Below are positions 26,539 through 36,100 of a stretch of DNA of 64,000 nucleotides, piece by piece. How positions within the stretch are numbered: position 1 is the stretch's first letter; every line of letters starts with the position of its first letter. Source of the DNA: JBIKWM01 sp044356305. GTDB lineage: Bacteria > Bacteroidota > Bacteroidia > UBA10329. The notes under the pieces were generated by a model that saw nothing but the letters and a program-made list of their open reading frames with translations, had not been told where the DNA came from and searched no databases. Location: NCBI GenBank assembly GCA_044356305.1, contig JBIKWM010000001.1:62001-126000 (forward strand). The letters are read 5' to 3'. The position numbers were made by a program, and so were the translations under genes.

Positions 26539-26592
26539 CCCCCCAATAACTCAGCATTCCTTATCGAAAATCAATCAATACAAGTCCTTGCG

Positions 26593-28677
26593 ATGAGAAA
26601 CACTGCGAAAACCAAGGGTCTGCCTTTCTGGGCAATCGCGTCCGTGTTCATGATGTCAGTCATGTCACAGCCGGTGGCTACACAAGCTCAGTGCACTACG
26701 TCCAACGCCACTTCGTGTGTATGTGAGGATGGTAGTGGCATATGCGACCTGCTGCCCGACATGACGATAGCCTGGTATGGGATCACCAACTACCTCCAAG
26801 GGCCGAATCAGCAGAACAACCGCGTTTATGTCACCGGATCAACGCCCAACATAGGACACGGGCCATTCGTTGCTCGCGGGGTCGATTTGCAGGGCTACCG
26901 TTGGTTCGTGTGTGGCACAGACACCTTTTCAATCTATGACCCGAGCGGCAGCCAGACATACGCATGCCCTTATGGCGGAACGGCCAAACAGCTCACCTTC
27001 CAGCGCATATACCACAAGAATGGGAATGCAATGACATCCTATGAACGGATGATGCCACAAGGAATGACCTACCACCCAACGCATGGCCACACCCACTTCG
27101 ATCAATGGGGCCTTTATTCTCTGCGCCTACCAGAACCGGGAGTGACCGACCCACGTCAATGGCCCATTGTAAATACAGGGTTCAAACTTGGATTCTGTCT
27201 GATGGACTACAACAGCTGCAACGATGCGGCCGTCCTTCATCACTGCAAGGACGACAACACCGTGTACAATCAGGGCAACGACCTTTTCGGGGCCGATTTC
27301 CCGAATTATGGACTTGGCGGGGGCAACTACGGGTGCAGTATGGTGGAACAAGGAATTTCTTCGGGATACACCGACATTTACAGCGAGTACCTCGATGGTA
27401 TGTGGATTGATGTGCCCGCAGGAACGTGCAATGGGGAATACTGGATAGTGTATGAGGTAGATCCTTTTAATGTCGTGTTGGAAGAGGACGAGACCAACAA
27501 TTTCACAGCCGTACCGATCACACTGACCCAGTGGGCCACCGGAACCGCTCAGGCCAAGATCCTTGCCGATGGTACATCCTACATATGTCAGGGCGACTCG
27601 GTGAGACTTAAGGCTAATGCTGGTCTTTCGTACCAATGGAACACTGGCGAGACCTCCAGTACCATCTTGGCAGGGCCAGGCACCTACTCGGTCACGGTGA
27701 CATCCTACTGCGGTACGGCAACATCGGCCCCTTTCACTGTCACAGCCCTGCCACAACCTGACCCACCAATTGTAGATACTGACACTGTGTGCGAAGGCGA
27801 GCAGGCGAGTCTGAGTGCGTCAGGGTCTGATCTGGTCTGGCGCAATGCTGACGGCCAGATTATCGGAACGGGCAACCAGATCACAACGCCACCGCTATAC
27901 AGTTCAACCACCTTCTATGTGACTGACGAGAACACTGTGGCAGGGATTACGAGCTATGGAGGCAAACCGGATAATAGCGGCAATGGCGACTATCACACAG
28001 GCGGTCAGAGCATGAGGTTCGATGTGAACGAGGCCGCCTTCCTGCGCTCGGTCAAGGTCTATTCGTCCGGTGAGGCATACCGTACTGTGGAGTTGTACAA
28101 TAGTGTGGGTGCTCTGCTTGCCCACATCACAGCCATGGTGCCTCAGGGCGAGTCGCGCATTGACCTCAACTTCTATTTGCAACCAAGCACTGGCTACCTG
28201 CTCTCCATAGGTGGCCAATGCGACCTCTACCGCAGCTCTTCGGGCGTGACATATCCGTATGTCATAGGAAATGCGGTGACCATAACTGGGTCCACCGGCG
28301 GAGCCTCATATTACTACTACTTCTACGATTGGGAAGTTGAAGTGGGCGGGGGTGCCTGTCAGAGCGCAGAGGAAGCGGCCTATGTGGTGGTCGAGAACTG
28401 CGATGGGATTGAGGATCCGACATCGGTCAGGGCCATCGAGGTGTTTCCCAATCCGAGCAGCGGGCTATTCAACCTCTCGGTACACCTTGTGAGGTCAGAG
28501 GATCTGGTACTGACCGTCACTGATGCGCTCGGCCGTCAGGTTTTCGGTGAGGACTGGGCCGCCAGTTCAGGTCAGTTCAGAAGACCGATCGATCTGAGTT
28601 CGTTCCCACAGGGCGTTTACCTCCTTATGATCGATGCGGGAGGCCACCGCTATAACAGACGACTTGCAGTAAGGTGA
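26593..28677 (+). CDS. Secreted lysyl-oxidase-like protein with T9SS tail
   Basis: A 694-residue exported protein. After a signal peptide, residues about 45-310 match the lysyl oxidase fold: a copper-type histidine cluster HPTHGHTHFDQW, then KLGFCLMDYNSC, GISSGYTDIYSEYLDG and the terminal EYWIVYEVDPFNVVLEEDET with NN. Lysyl oxidases are copper amine oxidases that deaminate lysine side chains. Two Ig-like modules follow, and a type IX sorting domain (VFPNPSSGLFNLS to FPQGVYLLMIDAG) ends the protein. It opens an operon with a ferredoxin-like membrane protein and two cytochromes under a Crp/Fnr-type site, an unusual partnership. Enzymatic activity is inferred. Confidence 0.8.
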   Translation: MRNTAKTKGLPFWAIASVFMMSVMSQPVATQAQCTTSNATSCVCEDGSGICDLLPDMTIAWYGITNYLQGPNQQNNRVYVTGSTPNIGHGPFVARGVDLQGYRWFVCGTDTFSIYDPSGSQTYACPYGGTAKQLTFQRIYHKNGNAMTSYERMMPQGMTYHPTHGHTHFDQWGLYSLRLPEPGVTDPRQWPIVNTGFKLGFCLMDYNSCNDAAVLHHCKDDNTVYNQGNDLFGADFPNYGLGGGNYGCSMVEQGISSGYTDIYSEYLDGMWIDVPAGTCNGEYWIVYEVDPFNVVLEEDETNNFTAVPITLTQWATGTAQAKILADGTSYICQGDSVRLKANAGLSYQWNTGETSSTILAGPGTYSVTVTSYCGTATSAPFTVTALPQPDPPIVDTDTVCEGEQASLSASGSDLVWRNADGQIIGTGNQITTPPLYSSTTFYVTDENTVAGITSYGGKPDNSGNGDYHTGGQSMRFDVNEAAFLRSVKVYSSGEAYRTVELYNSVGALLAHITAMVPQGESRIDLNFYLQPSTGYLLSIGGQCDLYRSSSGVTYPYVIGNAVTITGSTGGASYYYYFYDWEVEVGGGACQSAEEAAYVVVENCDGIEDPTSVRAIEVFPNPSSGLFNLSVHLVRSEDLVLTVTDALGRQVFGEDWAASSGQFRRPIDLSSFPQGVYLLMIDAGGHRYNRRLAVR

Positions 28678-28696
28678 TCCGCGATGACCTGAAGTC

Positions 28697-30424
28697 ATGG
28701 AGGGCGATGCGAGGAGCAGAGATTATGGCAAGTGGCGGGCAGCCACCCTGATAGCCGTGCATGTACTATTCGTGGTTCACTTCGTCCATTGGAAACTTCA
28801 TGGTCGCACACTTGCACCTCTTGAACTCAACGAGGTGTTGTACACCTTGCATCAGGGTGTTGTCACCGGAGGGTTCGTTCTGATGCTTATAGTGATGCTC
28901 GCAACCCTTGTGGTAGGGAGGTTCTTCTGTTCGTGGGGCTGCCACATACTCGCCTTGCAGGACCTGTGTGCATACCTGCTGCGCAAGGCGCATATTAAGC
29001 CGGTCTCGTTCCGGTCTCGCGTGCTGGTATGGGTACCGATGCTGGTCATGGCCTACATGTTCATATGGCCACAAGTGGCCGCTGCCATGTACGGGGTGCC
29101 TGAACATGAGCTGCGCATAGAGTCTGCCGAGCGATCTGTGGGTTGGACTTCCTTCATCACCGAGGATCTGTGGCGCAACCTGCCACCGGCCGAAGTGGCC
29201 ATCGCCACATTCTTCGTCTGCGGATTCCTGATAGTTTACCTGATGGGAAGCAGGGGATTCTGCTTCAACGGTTGCCCGTATGGTGCCCTCTTCGGCATGG
29301 CCGATCAAGTAGCACGGGGCCGCATCAGGCTTACGGGCAATTGCACACAATGCGGACTCTGCACGGCCAGTTGCACATCGGACATACTGGTACATCTTGA
29401 ACTCAAGAAGCATGGCATGGTCACTAATCCAAGGTGCCTCAAGGATCTTGATTGCGTGGCCGTGTGCCCCGAAGATGCTGTTCATTTCGGCTTCGGAACA
29501 CCGCCCCTGTTCAGTAAGGGATCATTCACGGGTACCTATGCCTCGCGCTACAGCACATCGCTGGCCGAGGATTTCCTATTGATCAGTCTCTTCCTCCTTA
29601 CGGTACTTATTTTGCGCGGCTTGTACGATGTGGTGCCACTGCTCATGGCGGTGGGAGCGGCCATCTGCCTGAGTGTGGTGGGCCTGATCACAACAAGGAC
29701 CTTACGGTCGGGTCATTCTTCGTTCAGAGGAATTGTGTTGCGCACCGGAGGCAAATTCACTTCGAAAGGGGTCGGTCTATTGGCCATGACAGGGCTACTG
29801 ACCATCTTTCTCCTTCATAGTGCCCTGGTGCAGGTAATGACCGCACGTGCCCTGAATTCATTTGAACAGTTGAAGACCATGGCTGATAGAGGTCAACGGC
29901 CATCGGCAGAAAAAGCACTCAGTGCCGTTGATCTGCACAGGGATCTGCTCGGTATGAGCCTTGTCAGGCCCGTTGAGGTCCAGATGCATCTGGCCAACCT
30001 GTTGTTGCTTGCGCAGCATCCGAAAGAAGCGCGCGCCATCTTGCTCGATATCATAACCCATCATCCCGACCATGTGGCATCGGCTTACCACTTGGCTCAG
30101 TTGGCCGCAGGCGAGCGCAATGAGGCCGAGGCAGTGAAGTACCTGACCCTTGCCAGCGAAGGGCACGACAGGCCGCACAGTAATGACAGGATGATGAAGG
30201 CCGATGCACACTACCGGTTGGCAGTGCGGGCCTTGAACCGCCAACTGTTCTCTCAGGCCGCCATTCATGTCGATAATGCTCGCTCGCTCGATCCACAGAA
30301 GAACGCCTCCATGAGGCAAGGGATACAGAAAGTGCTGGAACGACAAGGAGTGACCGATCCGGCACAGATGGCCCGTGAGATCGATCGTTTAGGACTCAGT
30401 GCCGACAAAGACCTGAAACCATGA
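28697..30424 (+). CDS. NapH/CcoG-like membrane ferredoxin fused to TPR domain
   Basis: A 575-residue integral membrane iron-sulfur protein. Four or five helices in the first 230 residues carry the paired motifs FFCSWGCHILALQD and GFCFNGCPYGALFG typical of NapH/NosR/CcoG polyferredoxins. Two 4Fe-4S sites follow (CTQCGLCTASC and CLKDLDCVAVCPEDAV); the first has four cysteines, the second is slightly irregular. Two further helices lead to a C-terminal part (about 400-575) with TPR-like repeats (AYHLAQLAAGERNEAEAVKY). The TPR fusion is unusual. It overlaps the next gene by four bases. Probable role: electron transfer across the membrane to periplasmic partners. Confidence 0.82.
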   Translation: MEGDARSRDYGKWRAATLIAVHVLFVVHFVHWKLHGRTLAPLELNEVLYTLHQGVVTGGFVLMLIVMLATLVVGRFFCSWGCHILALQDLCAYLLRKAHIKPVSFRSRVLVWVPMLVMAYMFIWPQVAAAMYGVPEHELRIESAERSVGWTSFITEDLWRNLPPAEVAIATFFVCGFLIVYLMGSRGFCFNGCPYGALFGMADQVARGRIRLTGNCTQCGLCTASCTSDILVHLELKKHGMVTNPRCLKDLDCVAVCPEDAVHFGFGTPPLFSKGSFTGTYASRYSTSLAEDFLLISLFLLTVLILRGLYDVVPLLMAVGAAICLSVVGLITTRTLRSGHSSFRGIVLRTGGKFTSKGVGLLAMTGLLTIFLLHSALVQVMTARALNSFEQLKTMADRGQRPSAEKALSAVDLHRDLLGMSLVRPVEVQMHLANLLLLAQHPKEARAILLDIITHHPDHVASAYHLAQLAAGERNEAEAVKYLTLASEGHDRPHSNDRMMKADAHYRLAVRALNRQLFSQAAIHVDNARSLDPQKNASMRQGIQKVLERQGVTDPAQMAREIDRLGLSADKDLKP

Positions 30425-30810
30425 ACCCGATTCCCATTCTCATAGTAGGTGTCACCTTGTTGCTGGGGGTACAGAATGCGGGTGATCCCTGGATGGCCCC
30501 GACCGAAGCTGATGCGCTGAAAAGTCCTGTGGCGAGCGACCCTAAAGCTCCTGTACGTGGTGCCAAGCTGTTCAATGCCTACTGCTGGCAATGCCACGGA
30601 GTGACCGGTAAAGGAGACGGCCCCGGTGCCGCGAACCTGAAAGTGCACCCTGCCGATTTCGGTTCCGGGCAAGTTCAGAGCCAGACCGATGGGGCCATCT
30701 TCTGGAAACTGTCGAACGGCCGTGGAGAGATGCAACCCTTTCAGCACACATTGGGAAAGGAAGAGCGTTGGTTCCTAGTGTCCTACATCCGGTCTTTGAA
30801 GAGCCACTGA
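30421..30810 (+). CDS. Small monoheme cytochrome c
   Basis: A 129-residue exported cytochrome c with signal/anchor segment MNPIPILIVGVTLLLGV, one heme site CWQCH (about residue 56) in the phrase NAYCWQCHGVTGKGDGPGA, and a likely axial methionine in GEMQPF. Overlaps the polyferredoxin gene by four bases (ATGA), so the two are probably electron-transfer partners. Confidence 0.9.
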   Translation: MNPIPILIVGVTLLLGVQNAGDPWMAPTEADALKSPVASDPKAPVRGAKLFNAYCWQCHGVTGKGDGPGAANLKVHPADFGSGQVQSQTDGAIFWKLSNGRGEMQPFQHTLGKEERWFLVSYIRSLKSH

Positions 30811-30816
30811 GTCCAG

Positions 30817-31719
30817 ATGCAACTCAGACCGTTATTCCTCGCCTGTCTGGCCGTCCCTCTGTTGGCCATCGGGCAAGAACAACCCCAGCACGAACCCGTT
30901 CCGCGCCTTTTCGCAGGGCATCTTGTGGTAAATTCGCAATCGGTTGACCTGATGCCCAAGGTGCGAGGGTTCAGTTTCGATATTCAGCACCGATTCGGGG
31001 CATTCGGGCCCGATGAGCAGGTGTACAAACAATTTATGGGCATGGACTTGCCGGCCAACATCCGGTTCGGATTCATCTACAGTCCGCTGAAATGGATGCA
31101 GCTCGACCTGGGCCGTACCAAGAGCAGCAAGGCCATTGACCTTGGCGGCAAGTTCCGGCTCATGCATCAGACCGATGATAACCACCACCCACTGAGCATA
31201 TCGGTTTATGTCAATGCAGCGGTCATGACGGATGACTTCCCAGCCCTCACTGGCCGAGACTTTTACCCCGACAGCGTCACCCCATTTGAGTACAGATGGC
31301 AGCATAGGTTCAGCTATACGGCTCAGGGCATAGTTGGGCGCAGGGTCACACGCTGGTTCAGCGCGCAGTTGGCTCCAGTGGTGGCATGGCGCAATCTGGC
31401 CCCTGCTGGTGGTTCGAATCTGGCAGTGGCACTCGTGGCTTCATTGCGGTTCAAGGTGGGTCCGAAGGGAAGCCTGCTCATTGAGTACCCGGCCATTGTC
31501 TATGGCCGACAGCCCACAGCGCACCTCGACCCGTTCTCCATCGCCTACGAAGTGGCCACGCAAGGGCACGTGTTTCAGATCGTTTTAAGTACCACCACCG
31601 AGATACTTGAACAGCGCACCTACCATTCCCCGGCACAGCGATACGATAAAGGATATGTGCTGTTGGGATTCAATATCTCGCGCACATTGTTGTTCAAGCC
31701 CAAAAAGCCGAAACAATGA
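30817..31719 (+). CDS. DUF5777-type beta-barrel protein
   Basis: A 300-residue protein with a signal peptide (MQLRPLFLACLAVPLLAIGQ) and a pattern of alternating strands typical of a small outer-membrane barrel. Phrases such as FDIQHRFGAFG, NIRFGFIYSPLKWMQLDLG and KFRLMHQTDD match the DUF5777 family, which often sits beside cytochromes in Bacteroidota. It could be a porin-like conduit or a scaffold for the electron-transfer proteins encoded around it. It overlaps the next cytochrome gene by four bases. Confidence 0.72.
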   Translation: MQLRPLFLACLAVPLLAIGQEQPQHEPVPRLFAGHLVVNSQSVDLMPKVRGFSFDIQHRFGAFGPDEQVYKQFMGMDLPANIRFGFIYSPLKWMQLDLGRTKSSKAIDLGGKFRLMHQTDDNHHPLSISVYVNAAVMTDDFPALTGRDFYPDSVTPFEYRWQHRFSYTAQGIVGRRVTRWFSAQLAPVVAWRNLAPAGGSNLAVALVASLRFKVGPKGSLLIEYPAIVYGRQPTAHLDPFSIAYEVATQGHVFQIVLSTTTEILEQRTYHSPAQRYDKGYVLLGFNISRTLLFKPKKPKQ

Positions 31720-32138
31720 CTCATATCAGAAAAGCCATCGCGCTATTAGCTGTTGTTGCTCTTTCGGGTGGATGCACAAAGGAACAGGGTCCCATTTATG
31801 TGCCACCACCCATCGATACTATCAATGGATTCGACACAGTCAGTTTCGAGAACGAGGTGCTGCCAATATTCAATGAGCACTGTTGGGTCTGTCACCCACC
31901 CAACGGGGGTCTGGACCTTGGAGCTGAACTGGCCTACGGGAATCTGGTGAATGTGGAATCAGTGGGGTTCCCTCCGAACAAACGGGTCGTGCCAGGTCAA
32001 CCCATGCAATCGGTGCTGTGGCACAAGGTGATCCACTCGGGCACATACGGCCTCAACATGCCACCGAACGCCCCCATCTCTACAGAGGAATTGACCACAA
32101 TCAGAGCTTGGATTGAGCAGGGGGCGATGAACAATTAG
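31716..32138 (+). CDS. Cytochrome c-like lipoprotein
   Basis: A 140-residue lipoprotein: lipobox LSGGC near residue 20, then a single heme motif CWVCH in FNEHCWVCHPPNGGLDLG and a distal MPPNAPIS that can supply the axial methionine. Members of this group act as membrane-bound periplasmic electron carriers. It is the last gene of the operon starting at 26593; the next gene has its own Crp/Fnr-type promoter. Confidence 0.87.
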   Translation: MTHIRKAIALLAVVALSGGCTKEQGPIYVPPPIDTINGFDTVSFENEVLPIFNEHCWVCHPPNGGLDLGAELAYGNLVNVESVGFPPNKRVVPGQPMQSVLWHKVIHSGTYGLNMPPNAPISTEELTTIRAWIEQGAMNN

Positions 32139-32158
32139 GTTATATATCATACCGTGAA

Positions 32159-32202
32159 ATGATATATATCATATACATTACCATGACATAGCTGAATCAT
32201 TG
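32159..32202 (+). promoter_or_regulatory. Crp/Fnr-type site and promoter of the nar operon
   Basis: Perfect palindrome ATGATATATATCAT at 32159-32172, centre 29.5 bp before a -7-like AATCATTG (32195-32202); the cytochrome ATG is at 32249. The -7 element is poor (two mismatches), as expected for an activator-dependent promoter. Confidence 0.75.
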
Positions 32203-32248
32203 TGCCAGATAACGCAGGTGGCAAATCCACCCGATCAAGCACAAGACG

Positions 32249-33097
32249 ATGAAGCGAAAATTGATTCTCTCACTCGGTCTGGCCGCCCTGATTGCATCGG
32301 CCACCAATGCTCAGGCACAGGATGGTGCCGAGCTATTCCGCAAGAACTGCACCGCCTGCCACAAACTGGGCACCAAGTTGGTAGGCCCCGATCTGGTGGG
32401 GGTAACTGACCGCAGGAGCGCGGAATGGCTGCATAAGTTCATCACCTCATCGCAAGGGTTCATAGCCACTGGCGATGCTGATGCTGTTAAAGTGTATGAG
32501 GAGTACAACAAGATGGTGATGCCCGATCAGGTACTCACCCCTGCCGAAATTGATCTGGTACTGGCATACCTGAAGGAGCAGAGCGCACCTGCCACAACCG
32601 CCACTGCGGATGCGGCCCCTGCCGAACCAGAGAAACCTGTTGAGTACACCGATGCCGACCGCGAAGCCGGCCGGATGCTGTTTGACGGATCGACCCGCTT
32701 GAGCGCAGGTGGCCCATCGTGCATAAGTTGCCACAACGTGAACCACGCCAGTGTGATGCTGGGCGGTGGGCTGGCCAAAGACCTGACCAATGTGTTCGGT
32801 CGTATGGGCCACGCGGGAATCACAGGCATACTTAGCTCGCCACCGTTCCCGGCCATGGCCAGCTCTTACGCCACCGCCCCGCTCACCGAAGCCGAGATGC
32901 ACCAATTGGCCGCATTCTTCGCCAAGGCCGATGCCGAGAGCGGTACGCAAGTGGCCCATTCGCCTTATACCCCTTTCATCACCTACGGTCTTGGCGGCCT
33001 GGTGGCCATACTGGTGCTGATAGGCATCGCATGGCGCACACGCCTGCGCAACACCGTGAAGGCCGACATCTACAACCGACAGATCAGGTCTATCTGA
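32249..33097 (+). CDS. Diheme membrane cytochrome c of the nitrate reductase operon
   Basis: A 282-residue protein with signal peptide, two heme c sites (CTACH near residue 33 in FRKNCTACHKLG, and CISCH near 157 in PSCISCHNV), an Ala/Pro linker between the two domains, and a C-terminal transmembrane helix (PFITYGLGGLVAILVLIG). It leads the nar operon, 34 bases before narG. By position it resembles the NarC cytochrome of some nitrate reductases and may pass electrons from a quinol complex or to NO reductase. Assignment as NarC is inference. Confidence 0.85.
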   Translation: MKRKLILSLGLAALIASATNAQAQDGAELFRKNCTACHKLGTKLVGPDLVGVTDRRSAEWLHKFITSSQGFIATGDADAVKVYEEYNKMVMPDQVLTPAEIDLVLAYLKEQSAPATTATADAAPAEPEKPVEYTDADREAGRMLFDGSTRLSAGGPSCISCHNVNHASVMLGGGLAKDLTNVFGRMGHAGITGILSSPPFPAMASSYATAPLTEAEMHQLAAFFAKADAESGTQVAHSPYTPFITYGLGGLVAILVLIGIAWRTRLRNTVKADIYNRQIRSI

Positions 33098-33131
33098 CCG
33101 CACTGATACAAACGACTAAAACCCAAGAGCC

Positions 33132-36100
33132 ATGAGCTGGATAGAGGACATCATATCGCCCAAGACACGCCAATGGGAGGAGTTCTACCGCAACCGCTGG
33201 CAGTACGACAAGGTGGTGCGTAGCACCCACGGTGTGAACTGCACGGGAGGCTGCAGCTGGAACATCCACGTAAAGGATGGAATTGTGGTGTGGGAAATGC
33301 AGGCACTGGATTACCCATTGCTTGAAGAAGGCCTGCCACCCTACGAGCCACGCGGCTGCCAGCGCGGCATAAGCTATAGCTGGTACCTCTACAGCCCCAT
33401 CAGGGTGAAGTACCCTCTGATGCGCGGTGCGCTGCTCGACCTTTTCCGTCAAGAAAAGGAAGTGTGCAAAGGCGATACCGTGCAGGCCTGGGCCAACATT
33501 CAGGAGAACCCTGACAAGCGCAAGCGTTATCAGCGTGCACGTGGTAAGGGTGGTTTCCGCAGGGTGCATTGGGACGAGGTGCTCGAACTAATCGCATCAG
33601 CCAACATCTACACCATCAAGAAATATGGGCCCGACCGTATCATCGGTTTCTCGCCAATCCCTGCCATGAGCATGCTCAGCTATGCTGCTGGCGCTCGCTA
33701 CCTGCAACTGATGGGAGGCGTGAACCTGAGTTTCTATGACTGGTATTGCGACCTGCCCAACGCTTTCCCTGAGATATGGGGCGAGCAGACTGATGTGTGC
33801 GAGAGTGCCGACTGGTACAACTCGAAGTTCATTGTGAGCATGGGGGCCAATCTGGGCATGACCCGTACGCCCGACATTCACTTCTTCAGTGAGGCGCGCC
33901 ACAACGGTTCGAAAACGGTGGTCATGTCACCCGATTTCAGTATGGTGGCCAAACATGCCGACCAGTGGATACCTGCCCACGCAGGCTCTGACGGTGCATT
34001 CTGGATGGCCGTGACCCACGTTATCCTGAAAGAATGGCACGTTGACAAAGCCACGCCCTACTTCAAAGACTATGTGAAACGCTACACCGACTGCACCTTT
34101 TTGGTAGAGTTGGAACAGACCGGTAAGGGCTACAAGCCCGGCCGCATGCTGCGCGCCAATCAGGTGAGCCAGTTCAAGGATATCACCAATGGCGATTGGA
34201 AATTCCTGTGCTACGATGCCGCCACCGGTGGCCTCGTCACCCCAAAAGGTACCATGGGCTACCGTTGGGATGAGAAACAGGGCAACTGGAACCTGAAATA
34301 CGAGAACGGGACTGACAACAAGGAGTACGATCCCGAACTCTCATTCATCGATAAGCGCGATGATGTGCTGAAAGTGGAATTTGTGGAGTACGGCCTCCAG
34401 AAGAAGGCCATGCGTGGCATACCTGTACGCTTTGTACAGACTGCCGATGGCCGCAAAGTGCCAGTTACCACCATCTACGACCTCACTATGGGTCAATACG
34501 GTGTGGGTCGCGGCCTCGAAGGCGACTACCCTGCCAACTATGACGATAAGGAGCAGGCCTATACCCCCGCATGGCAAGAGATATTCACCGGAGTGGGCCG
34601 CAAGACGGTGATCAAGTTCGCCCGCGAATGGGCCACCACTGCCGAGGCCACCAATGGCAAGTGCATGGTGATAGTGGGCGCGGCCATCAACCACTGGTTC
34701 CATGGTAATCTGATGTACCGTGCCAGCATCATGGCACAGATGCTCACCGGCTGTAATGGCAAGAACGGGGGAGGCATGAACCACTACGTGGGTCAGGAGA
34801 AACTGGCACCGGTAGATAGCTGGGGCACCATCATGGCGGCCAAGGACTGGCAAGGCGCGAACCGTTTGCAACAGGCCCCCATCTGGCACTACATAAACAG
34901 CGATCAGTGGAGGTACGATAGCAACCAGGCCGACTACAACAGCATACCGGACGATGCCAATCCGCTGGCCAAGAAACACTCGGCCGACTGGGCAGTGATG
35001 AGTGTGCGCAATGGTTGGATGCCTTTCTATCCGCAGTACAATAAGAGCAATCTCGACATAGTGAAAGATGCCCGCGCAGCTGGTGCCGGCAACGATGACG
35101 AGGTGCGCAAGTATGTGGTAGAGAAGCTCAAGAGCAAGGAACTGCTGCACAGCGTGGTGGACCCCGATGACCCCATGAACTTCCCTCGCAACTGGTTCAT
35201 CTGGCGCGGCAACGCCCTCATGAGCTCAGCCAAGGGTCACGAGTACATGCTCAACCACTATCTGGGCACTCACCACAACGACATTGCAGATGAGGTGGCC
35301 GGAGACGTGGTGCAGGACATCATCTATCGCGAGAGTGCCCCATCGGGCAAAATGGATCTGGTGGTCGATATCAACTTCCGCATGGACACCTCGGCCCTCT
35401 ACTCAGACATTGTGCTGCCAACAGCATCATGGTATGAGAAGGCGGATCTGAACAGCACGGACATGCACTCGTTCATCCACCCGCTGAGCGAGGCCGTGCC
35501 ACCCGTGTGGGAGGCCAAGACTGACTGGCAGATCTTCCAGACCATTGCCAAAAAAGTGAGCGAACTCTCTAAGCACTACCTGCCACAGCCTGTTACCGAT
35601 CTGGTGAATGTGCCTTTGCAGCACGATAGTGTTGACGAGATAACCCAACCCAACCTGAAAGACTGGGCCAAGGGAGAATGTGAGCCGATACCGGGCAAAA
35701 CGATGCACAAGATCGTGCTGGTAGAACGCGACTACACCCGCATCTACGACAAGTACATCAGCCTTGGCGAAAGACTGCTCAACTCTGCACTCGGTGCGCA
35801 CGGCAACAGTTTCATGGCCGATGATGTGTACCGCGAGATGCAGGAGGACAAGCGGCATGTTCAGCTCTTTGATGGAAAGGATCTGCCCAGTGTGCGCGAG
35901 GATGTGGAGGCCTGCAACGCGGTGTTGCGCCTCAGCACCCTTACCAATGGCAAGCTCAACTACCGGGCTTACCAGAACATGGAGAAGAAGAGCGGCCTTA
36001 TTCTGGCCGATCTGGGCGAGGGCAGTCAAGATGTGCGCATAGACTACAAGGATCTGCAGGCGCAGCCGCGCAGGTACAACACTTCGCCCCTGTGGAGCGG

